This document shows positions 3,219 to 6,549 of a DNA stretch of 6,549 nt, in pieces. Every line of letters starts with the position of its first letter. Position 1 is the first letter of the stretch. The stretch is from Verrucomicrobiia bacterium (lineage in GTDB: Bacteria > Verrucomicrobiota > Verrucomicrobiia > Limisphaerales > UBA1319), in contig JADGRT010000180.1 of the NCBI GenBank assembly GCA_017880715.1, positions 1 through 6,549 of the forward strand, given 5' to 3'. The translations under genes were made by a program, and so were the position numbers. The notes beneath the pieces are model-generated. The model searched no databases. It was not told the DNA's origin and saw only the letters and a program-made list of their open reading frames with translations.

Positions 3219-5618
3219 ATGACCCATCTCAAATTCGGTTCCGGCTTGGCCTTGCTCGTCCTGCTGAACCTCCTCAGCCCGCTACCAACCCCCTCCTGTG
3301 CCGCCGCCGAGGCCAAACTTGCCATTCAGGTCGATCGCCCCGGACACGCCATCGCCCCCACGCTTTGGGGCATTTTCTTCGAAGACATCAATCTCTCCAC
3401 CGATGGCGGCATCTACCCGGAGTTGGTGCGCAATCGCTCGTTCGAGGATTCGGAAAAGACCGAAAACTGGTCGCTCGTCACCAGCGGTTCGGCCAGCGGC
3501 GAGATGGCCATCGACTCGACCAAGCCACTCAACCCGATGAACCGACGTTGTCTCCGCCTGAAAATCGCCGGCGACGGCCAAGTAAGTCTTGTCAACACCG
3601 GCTACTGGGGCATGGCGATCTTCAAGGGCGACAGCTACCTCTTTTCCATGGCGGCGCGGCGCGGGGACGGCTTCAACGGCCCCCTCACCGTTACCATCGA
3701 AAGCAAGTCCGGCCAAAAGCTTGCGCAGAGCCAAATCGAAGGTCTCGGCGACAACTGGAAAACCTTTACGCTTGAACTCCAGGCTGCCGAATCCGATCCG
3801 CAGGGGCGTCTGGTCATCAGTACCGCACAAAAAGGCACCGTGTGGCTCGACATGGTGTCCTTGCTGCCCAAGAAAACCTGGAAGAATCACGGCTTGCGGC
3901 CTGACCTGTGCGAGATGCTCGACGGCCTCAAGCCGGCCTTCGTGCGCTTCCCCGGCGGCTGCTGGGTGGAAGGCGACGACCTGGAGCACATGAATCATTG
4001 GAAGAACACCATCGGCGACGTCGCCTGCCGCAAACCGCTCTGGAACATCTGGGGTTACTGGGCCACGCACGGCCTGGGCTACCACGAGTACCTCCAAATG
4101 TCCGAAGATCTCGGCGCCGAACCGCTCTTTTGCATCAACGTCGGCATGTCCCACCGCGAAGTCATCCCGATGGACCAGATGGGCCAGTGGGTCCAAGACG
4201 CGCTGGACGCCATCGAATACGCCAACGGCCCCACCCATACCGTTTGGGGCGGCCTGCGCGCCCGCAACGGGCATCCCGCGCCCTTTAATCTCAAATACCT
4301 GGAAATCGGCAACGAAAATGGCGGCCCCGCCTATAACGCGCGCTACCCGCTGTTCTACCACGCCATTAAGGCCAAATACCCGGCCATCCATCTAATCGCC
4401 AACGACTGGGGCGGCATTCCCAAAGACAGCCCCGTGGAAATCGTGGATGAGCATTACTACAACAATCCGGACTTCTTCATCCACCAGGCCAACCGCTACG
4501 ACTCCTACAATAGGAATGGCCCGAAAATCTTCGTCGGCGAATACGCCGTCACTTCCGGCAGCGGCTTGGGCAACCTCCGCGGCGCCATTGGCGAAGCCGC
4601 GTTCATGACCGGCATGGAACGGAATTCGGACGTCGTCGTCATGGCCAGCTACGCGCCCCTCTTCGTCAATGTGAACCACAAGCGATGGCCCATCAACCTG
4701 ATCGACTTCGATAGCTCGCGCGTCTTCGGCCTTCCCAGCTATTACGTCCAGCAAATGTTCAGTCAAAACCGCGGCGATGTCGTGCTGCCCCTCGAAGTGG
4801 ACTCCCCGGTTACCGGCAGCAGTCCCAAAGGCGGCGCCGTGGGCGTGGGCACCTGGTTGACGCAAGCCGAGTACAAAGACATCAAAGTCACCCGCGGCAA
4901 TGAAACCTTATTCGCCTCGGATTTTTCCCAAGGCACCGGGGGCTGGAAGCTTCGCGGCGGCGACTGGAAAACCCAGGACGGCGCGCTGCGGCAGACCTCC
5001 AACCGGGAAAACGTTCGCGCGATCGCCGGCGACAAAAATTGGAGCGATTACACCCTCACCCTCAAGGCGCGCAAGCTGAGCGGCGCGGAAGGTTTCCTGA
5101 TCCTGTTCCGCGTCCAAAATGAAAATGAAAAATGCTGGTGGAACATCGGCGGCTGGGGCAACAAACGTCACGCCCTTGAAATGGGCGGCGTCAACGGCCA
5201 TGAAGTGACCGGCAGCATCGAAACCGGCCGCTGGTACGACATCCGCGTCGAGTTGAAAGGCGACCTCGTCAGGTGTTACCTCGATGGCAAGCTCATCCAC
5301 GACGCCACCGCGCCCGCCATGAAATCGCTCTACGCCAGCGCCAGCCGTGACCACACCAGCGGTGAAGTCATTCTCAAGGTGGTCAATGTGGCCAATGACC
5401 CGGTGTCCACGGAAATCAAGTTCAATGGCGTGAACGGATTCCGCAGCCCGGCCCAAGCCATCGTGCTGACGTCGGAAAACTCAACCGACGAAAACACCAT
5501 CGAGAGTCCGACCAAAGTTGCCCCGGTGACCCAGCCCGTCGAAATCAAAGGCACCACCGTCAGCCATCGTTTCCCGGGCAACTCGCTGACCGTCTTCCGG
5601 CTGCAGCCGGAAAAATAA
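3219..5618 (+). CDS. Secreted GH51 alpha-L-arabinofuranosidase with inserted LamG/CBM66-like module
   Basis: This 799-residue retaining glycosidase would remove alpha-L-arabinofuranosyl side chains from arabinoxylan, arabinan or similar glycans. An N-terminal Sec signal (basic start, hydrophobic 8-20, likely cleavage after the CAAA at 27-30) sends it out of the cytoplasm. PTLWGIFFEDINLSTDGGIYPELV (47-70) is the family N-terminal strand region. Residues about 83-215 resemble a CBM4_9 module. The TIM barrel spans about 216-500 and includes RFPGGCWVEG (243-252), the acid/base glutamate E366 in LEIGNEN, and the nucleophile E441 in VGEYAV. Residues about 548-697 (DFSQGTGGW to CYLDGKLIHD) look like a LamG/CBM66-type beta-sandwich inserted before the C-terminal beta strands resume (701-799). 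The length exceeds a minimal GH51 (about 500), as in Bacteroidota-type homologues. I chose the ATG at 3219 because it starts right at a signal peptide; an upstream in-frame TTG at 3183 would add 12 polar residues. No Shine-Dalgarno is present. A sugar symporter lies upstream on the same strand. Confidence -1.
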   Translation: MTHLKFGSGLALLVLLNLLSPLPTPSCAAAEAKLAIQVDRPGHAIAPTLWGIFFEDINLSTDGGIYPELVRNRSFEDSEKTENWSLVTSGSASGEMAIDSTKPLNPMNRRCLRLKIAGDGQVSLVNTGYWGMAIFKGDSYLFSMAARRGDGFNGPLTVTIESKSGQKLAQSQIEGLGDNWKTFTLELQAAESDPQGRLVISTAQKGTVWLDMVSLLPKKTWKNHGLRPDLCEMLDGLKPAFVRFPGGCWVEGDDLEHMNHWKNTIGDVACRKPLWNIWGYWATHGLGYHEYLQMSEDLGAEPLFCINVGMSHREVIPMDQMGQWVQDALDAIEYANGPTHTVWGGLRARNGHPAPFNLKYLEIGNENGGPAYNARYPLFYHAIKAKYPAIHLIANDWGGIPKDSPVEIVDEHYYNNPDFFIHQANRYDSYNRNGPKIFVGEYAVTSGSGLGNLRGAIGEAAFMTGMERNSDVVVMASYAPLFVNVNHKRWPINLIDFDSSRVFGLPSYYVQQMFSQNRGDVVLPLEVDSPVTGSSPKGGAVGVGTWLTQAEYKDIKVTRGNETLFASDFSQGTGGWKLRGGDWKTQDGALRQTSNRENVRAIAGDKNWSDYTLTLKARKLSGAEGFLILFRVQNENEKCWWNIGGWGNKRHALEMGGVNGHEVTGSIETGRWYDIRVELKGDLVRCYLDGKLIHDATAPAMKSLYASASRDHTSGEVILKVVNVANDPVSTEIKFNGVNGFRSPAQAIVLTSENSTDENTIESPTKVAPVTQPVEIKGTTVSHRFPGNSLTVFRLQPEK
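5595..5612. other. Perfect 18-bp palindrome over the end of the GH51 gene
   Basis: TTCCGGC-TGCA-GCCGGAA forms a 7-bp stem with a self-complementary 4-base loop. It covers the codons just before the stop at 5616-5618. AAATAAA follows on the plus strand, not a T tract, so it is not a textbook intrinsic terminator. It could stabilise the 3' end of the transcript or pause polymerase. It may also be chance in GC-rich coding sequence, since it encodes ordinary residues (FRLQPE). Confidence -1.
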
Positions 5619-5698
5619 ACCTGAAACGCGCCGTTGAACTCAACCGGAGGAAGCGAAGTAAACAGCGGCCGAGCCGGTAACCTGATCGTTCTGTCGCC

Positions 5699-5750
5699 GC
5701 CGGGCTTCACCGGCCCGGTGGGGGCCTCGGCCACGGCCGTCGGCCGCCCA
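5699..5750. other. GC-rich hairpin block between convergent genes
   Basis: This block contains CCGGGC (5700-5705) pairing with GCCCGG (5713-5718), the overlapping palindrome CACCGG-C-CCGGTG (5708-5720), and several CGGCC/GGCCG repeats (5727-5746) that can form a further compact stem. It sits between the ends of the GH51 gene and the minus-strand pseudopilin gene, where a bidirectional transcription end is expected. No T tract is present on either strand, so any terminator function is inferred from position and structure only. The rest of 5619-5797 shows no gene. Confidence -1.
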
Positions 5751-5797
5751 GTTCTTCCCGCTCCGTTTCCTCGGTTCTCTCCGGTTCAACTCACATG

Positions 5798-6549
5798 TCA
5801 ATATCTAATTTCGCGCCAGTCCTCGACCGTGATCAGCGCGGCTTTCTTCCACCCGGAGTGCCCGTCAAAGAACAAGAGGTTCGGTCCGCGACCATGACGG
5901 GTGGCAGCGACCCTTCTTTGGGGATTCAAGGCCCGGCCTCCCGCAACGTAGGGAAGGTGATCCGGGCTCCATACATCCTCCACTTCGGTGGCGCCGCTGG
6001 AGACCAGGGAGGTGATAATCGGACGCCACGAGCCGTTCTCGTTGTCGGCAAAATAGTAGGTATTAACCGGCTGCTGGACCTGACTCAATCGCGTGAAACC
6101 GATCACTTCGCTGCCTACCTTGTCGAGCGGGCTGCTGAATTTCCAGCCGTTCACCACATAACAGATCAACTGCTTTTTGTCGGGATAGCTTGGACAGGTG
6201 TAGATTTTGACTTTGGCGTAATCCGCGGGCGCCCCCCCACGCACCCCGAACTGCGGCGTGATCACCTGGTACCAAAGCGGGTCGTTGGCGCGGGGGATGA
6301 AGCCGCCCGAATCATCGGCGTACATGAGCAGGCCCAGTCCCATTTGATGCAGATTGCTGAGGCAGTTCGCCTTTCTTGACATTTCCTTGGCTTTACTCAA
6401 CGCGGGCAACAGCATCGCTGCCAGGATGGCAATGATCGCGATCACCACCAGGAGTTCAATTAACGTAAACCCCCGGCTCCGGTGGCGTGCGATTCGGGTC
6501 AGTTTGGTTTTGACGCTGTCCCGGAGAAAGGAAAATGGGTTCCCGTCTT
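5798..6549 (-). CDS. Type II/IV pseudopilin-like protein with H-X9-DG motif, 5' end outside window
   Basis: On the minus strand the frame is open from the right edge to TGA at 5798-5800, 250 codons visible. The prepilin signal is clear: a basic stretch TRIARHRSRG, then FTLIELL and VVIAIIAILAAMLLPAL. Prepilin peptidase would cleave between G and F, and the mature protein would be anchored or assembled by this helix. The sequence then reads SKAKEMSRKANCLSNLHQMG, typical of the family. The C-terminal H-X9-DG signature is present (H complement of 5894-5896, D-G complement of 5861-5866). This places it in the large pseudopilin-like group expanded in Planctomycetota and Verrucomicrobiota; individual roles are mostly unknown. 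The nearest in-frame start, a GTG at 6446-6448, falls inside the hydrophobic helix, so it cannot be the true start. No ATG, GTG or TTG occurs in frame from there to the edge, so the start lies beyond 6549. It converges on the GH51 gene and is probably an independent unit. Confidence -1.
   Translation of the reverse strand, partial: DGNPFSFLRDSVKTKLTRIARHRSRGFTLIELLVVIAIIAILAAMLLPALSKAKEMSRKANCLSNLHQMGLGLLMYADDSGGFIPRANDPLWYQVITPQFGVRGGAPADYAKVKIYTCPSYPDKKQLICYVVNGWKFSSPLDKVGSEVIGFTRLSQVQQPVNTYYFADNENGSWRPIITSLVSSGATEVEDVWSPDHLPYVAGGRALNPQRRVAATRHGRGPNLLFFDGHSGWKKAALITVEDWREIRY

Noticed and set aside
3288..3308. Lipoprotein signal (lipobox) around the cysteine at residue 27 of the GH51 protein
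   Set aside because: The residues before the Cys are T-P-S, not the L-[AS]-[GA] pattern, and the A-A-A after it suits signal peptidase I.
3282..4391. Long minus-strand ORF (369 codons) opposite the GH51 gene
   Set aside because: Same shadow effect: no family resemblance, and the plus frame has catalytic motifs and a signal peptide.
5795..6379. Plus-strand ORF of 194 codons over the pseudopilin
   Set aside because: The minus strand has the prepilin signal and H-X9-DG motif in one frame; the plus frame is a shadow.

Overview
The window looks like a chromosomal segment from a Verrucomicrobiota-type bacterium (Limisphaerales/Pedosphaera-like; Planctomycetota is the next best guess). The assignment is an inference from four things: a GC-rich gene set with few Shine-Dalgarno sites, an H-X9-DG pseudopilin, an SGLT-type symporter beside a secreted GH51 arabinofuranosidase, and an intergenic cluster of palindromic repeats. 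No marker gene proves it.

Layout, left to right. The left edge holds the first 29 codons of dtd (D-aminoacyl-tRNA deacylase) on the minus strand, running off the window. Facing away from it is an AT-richer IS982-type transposase remnant (205-774). It keeps the N-terminal part and the first catalytic Asp, then loses homology near 688. After about 150 bp of unassignable sequence comes a 38-codon ORF (840-956), probably the 3' end of a gene destroyed by the same rearrangement. The next gene is an intact 610-aa sodium:sugar symporter (989-2821). A 397-bp intergenic region (2822-3218) is packed with hairpin repeats of at least two families. A secreted 799-aa GH51 alpha-L-arabinofuranosidase follows (3219-5618), carrying an N-terminal CBM4_9-like module and a LamG/CBM66-like module inserted in its C-terminal region. 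A GC-rich convergent intergenic region (5619-5797) separates it from a minus-strand type II/IV pseudopilin-like protein (5798 to the right edge, 5' end outside the window).

How the genes fit together: the arabinofuranosidase would release L-arabinose from hemicellulose or pectin side chains outside the cytoplasm. The symporter, which keeps every sugar-contact residue known from SGLT proteins, could import the released sugar. They are co-oriented but separated by repeats, so they may be transcribed separately. The pseudopilin belongs to a lineage-expanded family and need not be functionally linked.

I see no defence system, CRISPR array, tRNA or rRNA. The most interesting material is the palindromic repeat cluster, where arms and copies differ by changes that preserve base pairing, and the domain insertion in the GH51 enzyme.
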